Positions 27,926-36,690 of a DNA stretch of 64,000 nucleotides are shown here, piece by piece (within the stretch, counting starts at the first letter, position 1; each line of letters starts with the position of its first letter). Origin of the DNA: Caldilineaceae bacterium (GTDB lineage: Bacteria > Chloroflexota > Anaerolineae > Caldilineales > Caldilineaceae); contig JADLDO010000028.1 in NCBI GenBank assembly GCA_020846635.1, positions 930,001 through 994,000 on the forward strand. The letters run 5' to 3'. A program made the position numbers and the translations under genes. The notes beneath the pieces were generated by a model. That model ran no database searches, had not been told where the DNA came from, and saw only the letters and a program-made list of their open reading frames with translations.

Positions 27926-29308
27926 CTACTCCAGCCGCGCAAAGAGTTCGTTGAGCCCTTCAGCCATTGTTGGGTGGGCGAAGATCATGTCGCGCAGGGC
28001 TGTGTAGGGCAGCCCCGCCTGCATGGCAACCTGGATCACGGCGATGACCTCTCCTCCCGCTGCCGACAGGATCGATGCGCCCACAAGCTGCTCCGTGTCA
28101 GCATTCACGACTGCCTTCAGGTATCCGCGCGTCTCCCCCGATGTCATCGCCCGCGGCACTGCTGACGCCGCCAAGCGAGCGACCTTCACATTCAGGCCGC
28201 GCTTGCGCGCCTCAGCTTCCGTCATGCCAATGCGCCCCAGTTCGGGGTCGATAAAGAGCGTATAGGGGATGACGCGGTCGGCAGTGCTGCGCTTGCCACC
28301 GGCTAGATTGGTGCTGACGATGCGATAATCGTCGAGCGACACATGCGTGAACTGCGGGCCCCCCGTGACATCCCCCAGTGCCCAGACACCCGCTGCCGTC
28401 GTCTCCAACCGTTCATTCACCTTGATGAAGCCCCGGTCGTCTAGCTCGACCCCGGCAGCAGTCAAGTTGAGTTCTTCTGTGTTTGCCACACGCCCCAGGG
28501 CTGCCAACAGGTCTGATCCCTCGACAGTACGCTCTCCGGCGGGCGTCTGAAGCTTCACCCGCACAGACTGATCCGACACCCACTCTACCTGCTGTGCAGA
28601 CGCCCCAAGCATCATGTCCACGCCATCCTCTTGGAAAATTTGAAACACCTTCTCCGCAACATCAGGGTCTTCGCGCCGCAGAAAGGCCGTATTGCGGTCG
28701 ATGAGCGTGACGCGGCTGCCAAAGTGGCGGAACATCTGTGCAAATTCGCAGCCGACATAGCCGCCACCCAGTATGATAAGATGTTCAGGCAGCCGCTCCA
28801 GTTCTTGGATCGATTCACTGTTGAGCGTGCGCGCATCGTCAAGTCCGGGGATCGGTGGGACATGGGGCCGAGTTCCGGTGTTGATAAAGACCTTGTCTCC
28901 CCTGATTGTGCGTACCCCACCCTCTTGCAGTTGAACTTCCACGGTTCGCTGCCCGCTAAAGCGAGCCGTCCCGATGATCAGGGTCATCCCAGAGCGGTCG
29001 AAGTTTGTCTGGTTGCGCTCGACCATCGCCGCCACCACGGCGCGCTTGCGGTCGCGGACGCCCACCGCATCAACCGTCTCAGATGGCACGCGGATGCCGA
29101 ATTCGCCTGCGCGTTGGACGGTATCCGCGACTTTGGCGGATGTCACCATCGTCTTGGAGGGGATGCAAGCCACGTTGATGCACGAACCGCCGATCATCCC
29201 CGCCTCGATCATGGCAACCCGGCGTCCGGCAGAGGCCATCTTCACCGCCAGGGTCTTGCCACCCTTACCCCCGCCAACGACGACAAACTCGAATTCCTCA
29301 ACCGGCAT
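27926..29308 (-). CDS. RclA-like FAD/NAD(P)-disulfide oxidoreductase
   Basis: 460 residues from the ATG at 29308, chosen because AAGGGGG lies 6 nt upstream; an upstream ATG at 29332 overlaps the DUF1003 stop. The FAD motif reads GGGKGGKT, followed by the redox disulfide GGSCINVACIPSK (Cys43/Cys48) and the C-terminal catalytic FAHPTMAEG. The Lys in GxGKxGKT and the CINxxCIP signature resemble RclA/YkgC (reactive chlorine resistance, copper reductase) more than lipoamide dehydrogenase. It lacks the C-terminal Cys pair and NmerA domain of mercuric reductase. Likely an oxidative-stress reductase. Confidence 0.85.
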   Translation of the reverse strand: MPVEEFEFVVVGGGKGGKTLAVKMASAGRRVAMIEAGMIGGSCINVACIPSKTMVTSAKVADTVQRAGEFGIRVPSETVDAVGVRDRKRAVVAAMVERNQTNFDRSGMTLIIGTARFSGQRTVEVQLQEGGVRTIRGDKVFINTGTRPHVPPIPGLDDARTLNSESIQELERLPEHLIILGGGYVGCEFAQMFRHFGSRVTLIDRNTAFLRREDPDVAEKVFQIFQEDGVDMMLGASAQQVEWVSDQSVRVKLQTPAGERTVEGSDLLAALGRVANTEELNLTAAGVELDDRGFIKVNERLETTAAGVWALGDVTGGPQFTHVSLDDYRIVSTNLAGGKRSTADRVIPYTLFIDPELGRIGMTEAEARKRGLNVKVARLAASAVPRAMTSGETRGYLKAVVNADTEQLVGASILSAAGGEVIAVIQVAMQAGLPYTALRDMIFAHPTMAEGLNELFARLE

Positions 29309-29328
29309 GGTATCCCCCTTTTCATCTG

Positions 29329-29892
29329 TCATGACTCTTCCTCAAGCACTTCTTTCTCAAGGACTTCTGTAAGTTTCTCTGTGTCGGTAGGCTCTAACAT
29401 AGAACGCAGCTCTTCATCCTGAGAAAGATCAGTGCCTTGTTTTTCTAAGAGTTGCACCACCAACTTCAGCAGCTTGGTAATCTCATGCTCACTGATTTCT
29501 TCCACCTGAAGGGCGATCTCCTCGCGCAGATCGGCAATCCGCGCCGCGCGGTTCTGCGAGATCAGCACGATAATTGCCAGAATAATGGCCTCTAGGGAGA
29601 CGACCATCGTCAGCAGGCCAAAGGGGAAGGGGTCAAAAATCGGCAGGCCAGGGATAAGACCGAGGTTAACGACAATCCAGCCGGCAAACCATATACAGTT
29701 CACCAGCAAGAAGGTCATGCTGCCAAAGCCGCTGGTCATGTAGTCAGCAAGCCGAGCGGCTAGACGACGTTTCGCATTGGCGCGTGCCTTGACACTTTTC
29801 TGTACAGAGGCAATCGTGTCCGAATATGGCCTCTTGCGCTCTATGAACACAGACACAACATTCCCGATTGGTATCGCCATGCGCCTCGGCAT
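29329..29892 (-). CDS. DUF1003 family membrane protein
   Basis: 187 residues. The core is SGFGSMTFLLVNCIWFAGW, then a polar proline-rich turn (LGLIPGLPIFDPFPFGLL) and LEAIILAIIVLISQNRAA, the DUF1003 signature with two membrane segments. The C-terminal third is helical and acidic. GAGGAGG sits 4 nt before the ATG, a strong site. It is the first gene of the reductase pair; the 4-bp overlap with the upstream in-frame ATG of the next gene suggests coupling. Confidence 0.9.
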   Translation of the reverse strand: MPRRMAIPIGNVVSVFIERKRPYSDTIASVQKSVKARANAKRRLAARLADYMTSGFGSMTFLLVNCIWFAGWIVVNLGLIPGLPIFDPFPFGLLTMVVSLEAIILAIIVLISQNRAARIADLREEIALQVEEISEHEITKLLKLVVQLLEKQGTDLSQDEELRSMLEPTDTEKLTEVLEKEVLEEES

Positions 29893-30232
29893 AATTCCTC
29901 CTCAACATTAAACCCTACGACAGTCAATCTAAATTGTAATCAACAAGGGCGTCGCCCACAACAGCAGAATCGCTCTCCAGATCACCACTCCCGCCACCCC
30001 ACCCATGCATTTGCTTATATGCATCATTGCAGAAAGTGACCGTCACCGTAGAGCGAGTGCGGACATTCCCTTACATAGCATCTTGGATTATTCAAGCACA
30101 ATTTAAGCATTGGGGCTATGAACACAGATATGTAGTCGTGGGTGTGTTTTGGTTATGATTATGATATGGGGTATGGCGTTTCGTTCTAGCGCATCTGCTA
30201 CTAGGTCTGGGCTGCTGGTTCTGAGAAGACTT

Positions 30233-31891
30233 ATGAAGACACCGCTGGAGATAGAAATTGCCGCATCGAGGCGCGCCGAGGAAATATTGCGCCATACGGT
30301 CGAGCGTGAATCATTTCGCCTTGCGCTCTCCGACACCCTGCGCCCACTCTCCAACGCCGTCGAAATCCAGGCCGAGGCCGTTCGGATGCTCGGAGAATAC
30401 TTGGGCGCAAGCCGTGTTCTCTATGCTGAAATTATCAATGACGGAGAACGGGCAGTCGTTCACCAAGATTACTGTAACGATTTGCCAAGCCTTGCCGGGA
30501 CATACCTCCTGAGTGCATATGGGCCCTGGTTTCTGCATGAGTACCGCGCGCGGCGCACAACGGTCACCCCGGACGTAGCCAACGCGCCGTACCTAAGTAT
30601 AAGGGAAAAAGAGGCTGTCGCTGCGCTTGGCGTTGCCGCTCTCGTTGTCGTGCCAATCGTCAAGGAGGGCCAGTGGACTGGACTGCTCGCCGTGTTTCAG
30701 GATCATCCGCGTGAATGGACAGCTGAGGAGGTGGCGCTCATGGAGGAGACGGCTGAACGAACATGGGATGCTGTCGTGCGTGCCTATGCCGAGGCAGCCT
30801 TGCGCGCTTCAGAAGAACGACTACGGATCGCCATCGAAGTCGGGAATATCTTCACCTGGGAAACGGATGTGGCGACGGGGAGAGTCATCTATTCGGAGAC
30901 TGTGGACGCAGTGCTGGGCTTTGCCTTAACGGGCAATCTCGCAGAAGATATGGCGCTCTTGCACCCCGACGATCATTCGTTTGTGACGGAGCAATATCAA
31001 CGAGTCTTACAGGGTGAGAGCGCCATGAGTATCGAGTGCCGTATTCTATCCCCTGTGACCGGTGAAATCGTGTGGGTACGGATGCAAGGAACGCTTGTTG
31101 ACGATCTGCATGGAGGGCGCGCCCGCCTTGTGGGGGTCACGCGCAACATCACCCAACGCAAGCAGGCAGAAGAGGCACTACGCCAAATCAACAGGACGCT
31201 TGAAACGCTTGTGGAAGAACGCACAGGCCAGGTTCGCAAATTGGTTACGCAACTGACTTTGAGCGAGCAGGAGGAACGCCGCCGCATTTCCGGCATGCTC
31301 CACGACGATCTACAGCAGCGTCTTTTCAGCCTGGGTTTTCAACTTGTAGCGCTGCGCAGTACATTGGCGGCAGAGAGGCCCGCCGATGCACAGCTTCTAA
31401 TGGATGAAATCGAACAGGCTTTGCATGATGCGGTTCAAGTGACGCGTAATCTCAGCGTCGATCTCAGCCCCCCTGTTCTCAACAACGAAGGACTGTTCGA
31501 AGTCGTCCGTTGGCTGGCGTCACAAATGGCGCAGCAGCAGGGGCTTGAGGTGACGGTCGATGCGGAGAGCGCGCTGCCGCCGCTCCACGAAGACTTGCGT
31601 GAACTGCTCTTTCAAATCGTGCGCGAACTGCTCTTTAACATTGTCAAACATGCGGGTGTCGACAGCGCCGGTGTGACATTGGCCTGCAAAGATGAGCATC
31701 TCTCGATCGAGGTCAGCGACAAGGGCAGAGGCTTTGATGCCGACGCCCAGAAGGCGCAGGGCAGCCAGGGCTTAACACGCATCGGGCAGCGCCTGCAACT
31801 CATTGGCGGCCACATGCAGATCGACTCGCGCCCAGGCGCAGGCACGCGCATCGCGCTTGACATTCCGCTGCGCGGAACGAACAAATCATAG
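30233..31891 (+). CDS. GAF-PAS sensor histidine kinase (HisKA_3 family)
   Basis: 552 residues from the ATG at 30233. A frame start at 30149 is less likely because it sits in an AT-rich stretch with a possible -10 (TATGAT) and has no ribosome site. About residues 15-170 form a GAF domain; about 195-310 a PAS domain ending NITQRKQAEE; then a coiled linker and the HisKA_3 motif MLHDDLQQRLF with phospho-acceptor His357. HATPase marks are ELLFNIVKHA (N box) and DKGRGFD (G1). No membrane segment: cytosolic. It is followed 12 bp later by a receiver protein. Confidence 0.88.
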   Translation: MKTPLEIEIAASRRAEEILRHTVERESFRLALSDTLRPLSNAVEIQAEAVRMLGEYLGASRVLYAEIINDGERAVVHQDYCNDLPSLAGTYLLSAYGPWFLHEYRARRTTVTPDVANAPYLSIREKEAVAALGVAALVVVPIVKEGQWTGLLAVFQDHPREWTAEEVALMEETAERTWDAVVRAYAEAALRASEERLRIAIEVGNIFTWETDVATGRVIYSETVDAVLGFALTGNLAEDMALLHPDDHSFVTEQYQRVLQGESAMSIECRILSPVTGEIVWVRMQGTLVDDLHGGRARLVGVTRNITQRKQAEEALRQINRTLETLVEERTGQVRKLVTQLTLSEQEERRRISGMLHDDLQQRLFSLGFQLVALRSTLAAERPADAQLLMDEIEQALHDAVQVTRNLSVDLSPPVLNNEGLFEVVRWLASQMAQQQGLEVTVDAESALPPLHEDLRELLFQIVRELLFNIVKHAGVDSAGVTLACKDEHLSIEVSDKGRGFDADAQKAQGSQGLTRIGQRLQLIGGHMQIDSRPGAGTRIALDIPLRGTNKS

Positions 31892-31903
31892 GAGTGAATA
31901 ACG

Positions 31904-32308
31904 ATGCCTGTAGTTCTCGTGGTAGAAGATAACGCCATCCTGGCCGAAACCCTCGTACGCTTTCTGCGCGATCAAGGCCACTTGACTGTAGCGGCAGTCG
32001 TACCGACCGCGGAAGCGGCTCTCGAACAGTTGGCCCGCCAAACGGTGGATCTGGTTCTGGTTGATGTTTCGCTGCCGGCCATGAATGGCATTGAACTGGT
32101 TGCCATCCTGCGCAAGCAATATCCCGACCTCCCCTGCCTCATGCTTTCCGGTCACAAAGAAAGCAGCTATATTCAGCGCGCGCTCGCGGCCGGCGCCAGG
32201 GGCTATGTGATCAAGGGCGATCCGTTGGCGATTCTGGCGGCTGTGAAGCGTGTTCTATTGGGGGAAGTCTATCTCAGTGACGGGCCGCCTAAGAAGATCT
32301 TTCACTAA
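31904..32308 (+). CDS. Single-domain response regulator (receiver only)
   Basis: 134 residues. Receiver domain with VVEDNA (acidic pocket), phospho-acceptor Asp54 in LVDVSLP, a Ser in MLSGHKE and Lys in YVIKGDP. It resembles NarL-type receivers up to the end of helix 5, but terminates right after LGEVYLSD with PPKKIFH and has no DNA-binding domain. No residual HTH frame follows; only 45 bp separate the stop from the cspA promoter. It probably receives phosphate from the preceding kinase and acts through protein contacts. Confidence 0.9.
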   Translation: MPVVLVVEDNAILAETLVRFLRDQGHLTVAAVVPTAEAALEQLARQTVDLVLVDVSLPAMNGIELVAILRKQYPDLPCLMLSGHKESSYIQRALAAGARGYVIKGDPLAILAAVKRVLLGEVYLSDGPPKKIFH

Positions 32309-32353
32309 AACGGCAGGATAAACTTGTTAAATGGATTCCGTTGAAAGTCAGGC

Positions 32354-32382
32354 TTGCATTTGAAATCCTTTTCTGTTATACT
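32354..32382 (+). promoter_or_regulatory. Sigma-70 promoter of the cspA leader
   Basis: TTGCAT (32354-32359), a 17-bp spacer and TATACT (32377-32382). Transcription would begin near 32389, giving a leader of about 160 nt before cspA. Confidence 0.7.
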
Positions 32383-32388
32383 GCCGGT

Positions 32389-32466
32389 TACAAGATGTTG
32401 AAAGTTCTGATCAAGGTGTCAAAGTCACCGTCCGGACTCCGCAAGGTCTGGCCGGTGTTTTTTATT
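32389..32466 (+). ncRNA. Putative short leader RNA / attenuator upstream of cspA
   Basis: From the predicted start site to a terminator-like hairpin (arms in 32426-32457, 13-14 pairs with one mismatch) and the following run TTTTTTATT (32458-32466). This would yield an RNA of about 75-80 nt, or act as an attenuator that limits read-through into cspA. No ORF of note lies inside. Start and function are inferred. Confidence 0.45.
32426..32466 (+). terminator. Terminator-like hairpin in the cspA leader
   Basis: Stem 32426-32457 followed directly by six T residues. It lies between the promoter and the coding region rather than after a gene. Confidence 0.6.
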
Positions 32467-32548
32467 CATGCTGGGAACAACGACGTTTTGTATCACAACT
32501 ATTTGTAGTATCTAGAAAACCGTTAGCAAAACGGAGGAGTTTCCAACA

Positions 32549-32761
32549 ATGAGTCAGCAACGTACAAGCGGCACCGTCAAGTGGTTCAGCGATCAGAAGG
32601 GTTTTGGTTTTTTGGCCGTTGAGGGTGGCAAGGATGTCTTTGTCCATCATTCCGCCATTGAGAGCGATGGTTTCCGCACTTTGGCCGAAGGCGATCGCGT
32701 CGAGTTCGTTATCGAAAATGGTCCGAAGGGCCCCGCGGCAGCAAACGTCCGCAAGGTCTAA
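32549..32761 (+). CDS. cspA: Cold shock protein (CspA family)
   Basis: 70 residues, the usual length. The OB-fold RNA-binding motifs are RNP1-like KGFGFL (residues 20-25) and RNP2 VFVHHS. It begins with a short polar N-terminus ([16 protein letters not shown]). It binds single-stranded nucleic acid and acts as an RNA chaperone. The ribosome site GGAGGAG (32533-32539) is touched by a short stem CCGTT/AACGG (32520-32534), so translation may depend on RNA folding. A hairpin with a T-run ends the transcript at 32826-32871. Confidence 0.95.
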   Translation: MSQQRTSGTVKWFSDQKGFGFLAVEGGKDVFVHHSAIESDGFRTLAEGDRVEFVIENGPKGPAAANVRKV

Positions 32762-32825
32762 AGCGCTTTGTAGCCTTCGAGCAGGCATAAGCCTGTTGCA
32801 GTAGTGACAAACTACTGATTGATAA

Positions 32826-32871
32826 AGAGAGGGGGGATTCGCCGGTGAGGTCATCCCTGCTCTCTTTTTTT
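32826..32871 (+). terminator. Rho-independent terminator of cspA
   Basis: Arms 32826-32838 and 32853-32865 (AGAGAG...CTCTCT core) with a T-run 32866-32871. Confidence 0.8.
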
Positions 32872-32977
32872 ATTTGTGCCGGTTTTATCCAAGCAACCTC
32901 TTTGCTGATGGCCCTCCTATCAATGGGCCATGATTGCCGGCCATACAGCGCCTAGCGCAGAAAGAAGTGGAGATTCA

Positions 32978-33538
32978 ATGAGTAATGCAACAGCCGATAA
33001 CACAACACTTCGTGTTAAAGATAATATGGTGGTGAGCCTTGCCTATACGCTCACGGTTGAAAATGAGCAGGCCGCACAGCAGACAAGGAAGCCGTCCTCT
33101 AAGAGCTTTCTGCAAGGTCGCCACCAGGTCGTGCGCGGTCTGGAAAAGGCCCTCTATGGCATGTCTGTCGGCGACGAAAAAAATGTTGTCGTCAAGTCAC
33201 CCAATGAATATGGCGAGTCTGATCCTGCTGCCATCAAGACATTGTCACGCCAGAGCGCCCCGACGTTTGCCAATGCCACACCAGGCCAGAAACTGCGCCT
33301 GATGCACAAGAAGAGTGGCAAGGTAGAACGCGCTGTCGTCGTTGATGTGCAGCCGGAGACGATTGTGCTGGACTTCAATCATCCTCTTGCGGGCAAAACC
33401 CTGCACTATCATGTGCGTGTGGACGATCTTCGTCAAGCCACGCCAGAAGAGATTGAAACAGGTGAAGTGATTGAAACGGGTGAAGCGGTCGGGACAGGCG
33501 AAGTGAAGGAATCCGCAAGTGAGCAAGCCGCCGGCTAA
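32978..33538 (+). CDS. FKBP-type peptidyl-prolyl isomerase, SlyD-like
   Basis: 186 residues from the ATG at 32978, supported by GGAG 7 nt upstream; a longer frame from 32930 has no such site. The N-terminal FKBP domain carries VSLAYTLTVEN and GLEKALYGMSVGDEK, and ends VLDFNHPLAGKTLHYHVRV, the SlyD signature. An insert-in-flap region lies between. The C-terminus is a short run of ETGExx repeats instead of the metal-binding His/Cys tail of E. coli SlyD. It acts as cytosolic prolyl isomerase/chaperone. Confidence 0.88.
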   Translation: MSNATADNTTLRVKDNMVVSLAYTLTVENEQAAQQTRKPSSKSFLQGRHQVVRGLEKALYGMSVGDEKNVVVKSPNEYGESDPAAIKTLSRQSAPTFANATPGQKLRLMHKKSGKVERAVVVDVQPETIVLDFNHPLAGKTLHYHVRVDDLRQATPEEIETGEVIETGEAVGTGEVKESASEQAAG

Positions 33539-33563
33539 ACGGCACGCTTGCAGCGCGGCACCC

Positions 33564-33601
33564 AACGAGGCTCGGCTGGATTTGTCCAGCCGAGCCTCGT
33601 T
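33564..33601. terminator. Perfect 17-bp hairpin between convergent genes
   Basis: Arms 33564-33580 and 33585-33601 are fully complementary with a 4-nt TTTG loop. It follows the slyD-like stop by 26 bp and precedes the 3' end of the opposing gene (33638), so it can serve both. No long T-run. Confidence 0.65.
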
Positions 33602-33637
33602 CATTGTACGGGAAGCAGCATGATTTTATAGAGGGGA

Positions 33638-34834
33638 CTACTGCTGCAAGAGCTTGATCATATTCAAGAGTTGGTCAAGCGGAAGCACCATCGCCCCTGT
33701 GGGTGCTGGAATGGATGTAACCGCATTCAAATCACGATTGATCGTGCTGCTGCTGTAGCCAATCACGGGTCGTTCTGCGACCGGACCCCCTCCTGGCAAC
33801 CCCAGCGCCCATTCAGCCCTTGTCTCAACCGCATAAAGATACGAATCCTCCACGCCGACCGATTGCGTCGTTTCGGCATGCAGCCCGTCCAACAGCACTG
33901 TGCCCAGGATACCAAGCAGGCGCGAGGCTGGGCCCAGTTCCCCATTGGCAGAGAGCAGCCCCATCTGCTGGGCAAAAAGCGGGCCGCCTACATAACGAGG
34001 CACATCCCAGGTAAGGCTGTAGACATTCACCAACTGTCCATCCAGCGCGCGGCTGCCCACAGAAGTCAGGTGCATGAAATCTGCATACGCAGCCACCTGC
34101 TCCGGTGGGACATGATAGACGACGCCGGATGAGAAGGCCGCCCCAGGCGCTTCCAGTTCACTCTGTGCGTCCGTGACATCGAAATCCGGGCTTGTCACTG
34201 TGCTTGCCATTGTTTCAGAGATAATGCCTATCATCCGAATACCCAGCCACTCTGGCATCCATGCCGGCTGTGCGCCAAAAACGGCGAAATCCGCCGGGCG
34301 AATGTACATGACATCATTCACGATACTGCTGTGATAGGAGAAGGTGGCAGGGAGCTTCGCGCCAAAGCGCTCCGACAACATCGCCAGTAATTCAGGCGAA
34401 AAGGCAACCGTGTTCGTTTCGGCGACATCAATGGATAGAGGCAGGAGCATCGCTTCGGTAGCTGCCGCCGGTGAGGCCATCAACGCTTCCGGCGTCATGC
34501 TCCTGAGTTCAGCCATGCGTGTAAGCGTCTTCTCCTCGGCGACAAAAGTGCTTTCGGAGGAGATACTCAGCGATAACTTGTGCTCGCCCAGGGCTCCCCC
34601 GGTGAAGTAAACCTCTATCAGATGTTCGGATGTGCCCGACGTTAGCCCCGCCATGACCTCGGATGTAGCCGCCAGCGTCACACATTCCGCCTCGGAGAGT
34701 TCGCCACAGAAGGGCACGTTTGCCCCTTCCTCGCTCTGGGCCTGGGCCACTCCGGCAGATAGGCAGACCCACAGCAATGCACCCAGAAATGCACCCGCTG
34801 TTGTACACAGGGACATCCACCGCAGCTTCTTCAT
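33638..34834 (-). CDS. Secreted protein of unknown function
   Basis: 398 residues with a clear signal peptide (MKKLRW, hydrophobic core, cleavage after AQA at about residue 33). After it a CGELSEAEC segment holds two Cys that may pair. The rest alternates beta strands and short helices, including MTPEALMASP and PADFAVFGAQPAWMPEWLGI, with no motif I recognise. The C-terminal half contains AYADFMHLTSVG and DLNAVTSIPAPTGAM. It could be a lipid- or ligand-binding extracellular domain of the LppX/LprG sort, but this is a guess. It is 27 bp downstream of the next membrane-protein gene and probably cotranscribed. Confidence 0.7.
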   Translation of the reverse strand: MKKLRWMSLCTTAGAFLGALLWVCLSAGVAQAQSEEGANVPFCGELSEAECVTLAATSEVMAGLTSGTSEHLIEVYFTGGALGEHKLSLSISSESTFVAEEKTLTRMAELRSMTPEALMASPAAATEAMLLPLSIDVAETNTVAFSPELLAMLSERFGAKLPATFSYHSSIVNDVMYIRPADFAVFGAQPAWMPEWLGIRMIGIISETMASTVTSPDFDVTDAQSELEAPGAAFSSGVVYHVPPEQVAAYADFMHLTSVGSRALDGQLVNVYSLTWDVPRYVGGPLFAQQMGLLSANGELGPASRLLGILGTVLLDGLHAETTQSVGVEDSYLYAVETRAEWALGLPGGGPVAERPVIGYSSSTINRDLNAVTSIPAPTGAMVLPLDQLLNMIKLLQQ

Positions 34835-34861
34835 CTTGGCATTCCTTTCGATAAATCACAT

Positions 34862-35800
34862 TTACCTGCCCGTTCGCCAATGTGCCAGACGGCTCCATCC
34901 ACGGCGCACAAAACGCAGGATTCTGCTAGGTCGTGCTCGGAAAGTCTGGCTCAGTAATTCCTGCTCAAAGGGGATGGGTATGGGCATGGCAGCTGCATAG
35001 CGATAGGTGATCGCCGAGCAAATATCATTGAGCCCCGTTGCCAGCAGGAACATCATCGCAATGAGCATGACAACGAGATACAAAACTGCCGTGATCCACG
35101 TTTCTTGCAGGCTTTGACCCGCCCAGATGACCGCGCCGATGCCGGCGACAATGGTCACCAACATCGGCAACATGAAAATCAGCCATACATTGGCATTCTG
35201 CACAACCCCCTCGCCCCACCGTTGTGTCACCAATTGCGAACTGCGCCGGATCGCGTCCAGCGGAGCTCGCTTTTCTGCGATCAGCACCGGGATGACAAGC
35301 ACCGGAACCACATGCCAGGCCAAGTTGAATGCGGAGAAGATGACCACGCGCTGCACCACCGGCACAACAAACCGTCCGCTTTGGCCTATCCAGCGCGTAA
35401 GCAAGCGCAAGAATACGCCGGCGGTTGCCGCAAGCAAGGCATAGGCAAAAATGCTGCCCCTGTGTGTATAGGCGATGCGCCAGCCATCTGCAAAGGTCGC
35501 TTGCTTGCCATCCAGCAGCAGCATTGCTACACCCACCATCGCCGTATTGGCGCTAAAAACGATGAAATAGCCGACGAGGTAGAAGAAAAAAGTCGCTGTG
35601 AATCGTGCCCAGATTGGCGCTTGCATCAAGACGCCCACCTGGAAATCTGCCAGCGCCAAGATGCCGCCCATCATCAGCGCGAGCACCAGGCTAACAGCAA
35701 TTAGCCCCACGATAGGAAAGATCAATAAATCTGTGTTGAGCCGCAACACCTGGAGGGTGGCCCTCGCCAACCGCCAGCTAATCCGCATGCGTCCGATCAT
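34862..35800 (-). CDS. Six-helix membrane protein (DUF6159-like)
   Basis: 312 residues. N-terminal LARATLQVLRLNTDLLIFPI and later RRSSQLVTQRWGEGVVQNANVW resemble DUF6159-like proteins, which have about six membrane segments and a basic C-terminus (here RARPSRILRFVRRGWSRL). Function is unknown. It lies between the secreted protein gene (34834) and the toast-rack protein gene (35828) with gaps of 27 bp, so the three probably form an operon. Confidence 0.65.
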   Translation of the reverse strand: MIGRMRISWRLARATLQVLRLNTDLLIFPIVGLIAVSLVLALMMGGILALADFQVGVLMQAPIWARFTATFFFYLVGYFIVFSANTAMVGVAMLLLDGKQATFADGWRIAYTHRGSIFAYALLAATAGVFLRLLTRWIGQSGRFVVPVVQRVVIFSAFNLAWHVVPVLVIPVLIAEKRAPLDAIRRSSQLVTQRWGEGVVQNANVWLIFMLPMLVTIVAGIGAVIWAGQSLQETWITAVLYLVVMLIAMMFLLATGLNDICSAITYRYAAAMPIPIPFEQELLSQTFRARPSRILRFVRRGWSRLAHWRTGR

Positions 35801-35827
35801 AATGTTGCTATATCCTTGTTGCCGTCC

Positions 35828-36595
35828 CTACGGCTCTACTTCCAAACGAATTTCGCCTTCATCTGCCTCGACCGTGATTTCGAGGGTCGACATGGTTTTT
35901 CCCCAGGCATCGTTGACATAGAAATCTCCGGCTTGTGTCAAACCATCCATTCTAATTTTGTCGCCGTCCTCCTGTTTGCCAAATTGCACTCGCACACCCG
36001 TATTGGATGGCAGGCGGACAAGCGTTTCGCCAATGCCCCCTTCGATCGACACGGCAAAGGATCGCTTCCACGCACCACGCAGGTCAAATTCGGCATCGCC
36101 CACGGTCGTCGCCAGGTTGAGCTGGTAGAGGTTCAATCCGTCGAAACGGAGATGGCCTTCATTGACGCCCACTGCCACTGATAACACCAGCGGCACATCG
36201 TTGTTGAACTGGATGACCGATTTGGATCGGAACTGCGGCGGGCGTTCAAAAGTGGGCACAACGTCGGGGCTGGCATGGAGCAAGGTAAGCGTGCCCTGTT
36301 CGCCTGTCACGGTATAGGTCATCGTCGAGAAAAGCGGCGGGGTGTAGTATCGAAATTCGGCATCCATCAACTCCTCGGCCCCACCCGTCAGGGTCAGTTC
36401 GCCCACACCGATGATCACTTCAGCATGCACAAGGCGCGCCCCTTCAAGCGCCACACGCCGCGATTCCGTTTGCAACTCGCCTATGTCCAGCCGTGTGTGT
36501 ACATAGGCAACGGCAAAGTGTACGGAAGTGGCAATCAGCGCCAGGACCAAGATCGCTAATGCAGCAAACGCGCCTCCCAAACGCCAACTGATCAT
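35828..36595 (-). CDS. Membrane-anchored toast-rack/DUF4097-like adhesin-type protein
   Basis: 255 residues from the ATG at 36595; the upstream part of the frame runs into the repeat-bearing intergenic region. One N-terminal helix (about residues 4-30) anchors an outside domain of regular beta repeats (GVGELTLTGG, GVNEGHLRFDGLN, TVGDAEFDLRG, GIGETLVRLP), the pattern of the toast_rack/LiaF C-terminal type fold. Such domains sense or support the envelope. It is the first gene of a three-gene operon with the DUF6159-like and secreted proteins. Confidence 0.75.
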   Translation of the reverse strand: MISWRLGGAFAALAILVLALIATSVHFAVAYVHTRLDIGELQTESRRVALEGARLVHAEVIIGVGELTLTGGAEELMDAEFRYYTPPLFSTMTYTVTGEQGTLTLLHASPDVVPTFERPPQFRSKSVIQFNNDVPLVLSVAVGVNEGHLRFDGLNLYQLNLATTVGDAEFDLRGAWKRSFAVSIEGGIGETLVRLPSNTGVRVQFGKQEDGDKIRMDGLTQAGDFYVNDAWGKTMSTLEITVEADEGEIRLEVEP

Positions 36596-36690
36596 GTCTC
36601 TATTGTAACACCGATCCAGTCGCAAATGCACCACATTCTGATGCGCTTTGGGAGCAGTTGCCTGTGTGCCGCGAACGAGTGTACCGCAGT

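Noticed and set aside
27926..29308. Mercuric reductase assignment
   Set aside because: The C-terminal Cys pair and the NmerA domain are absent and no mer genes are nearby; RclA-like fits better.
32462..32854. 130-codon minus-strand frame across cspA
   Set aside because: It covers the complete cspA gene and its leader in the opposite strand; no ribosome site and no recognisable motif.
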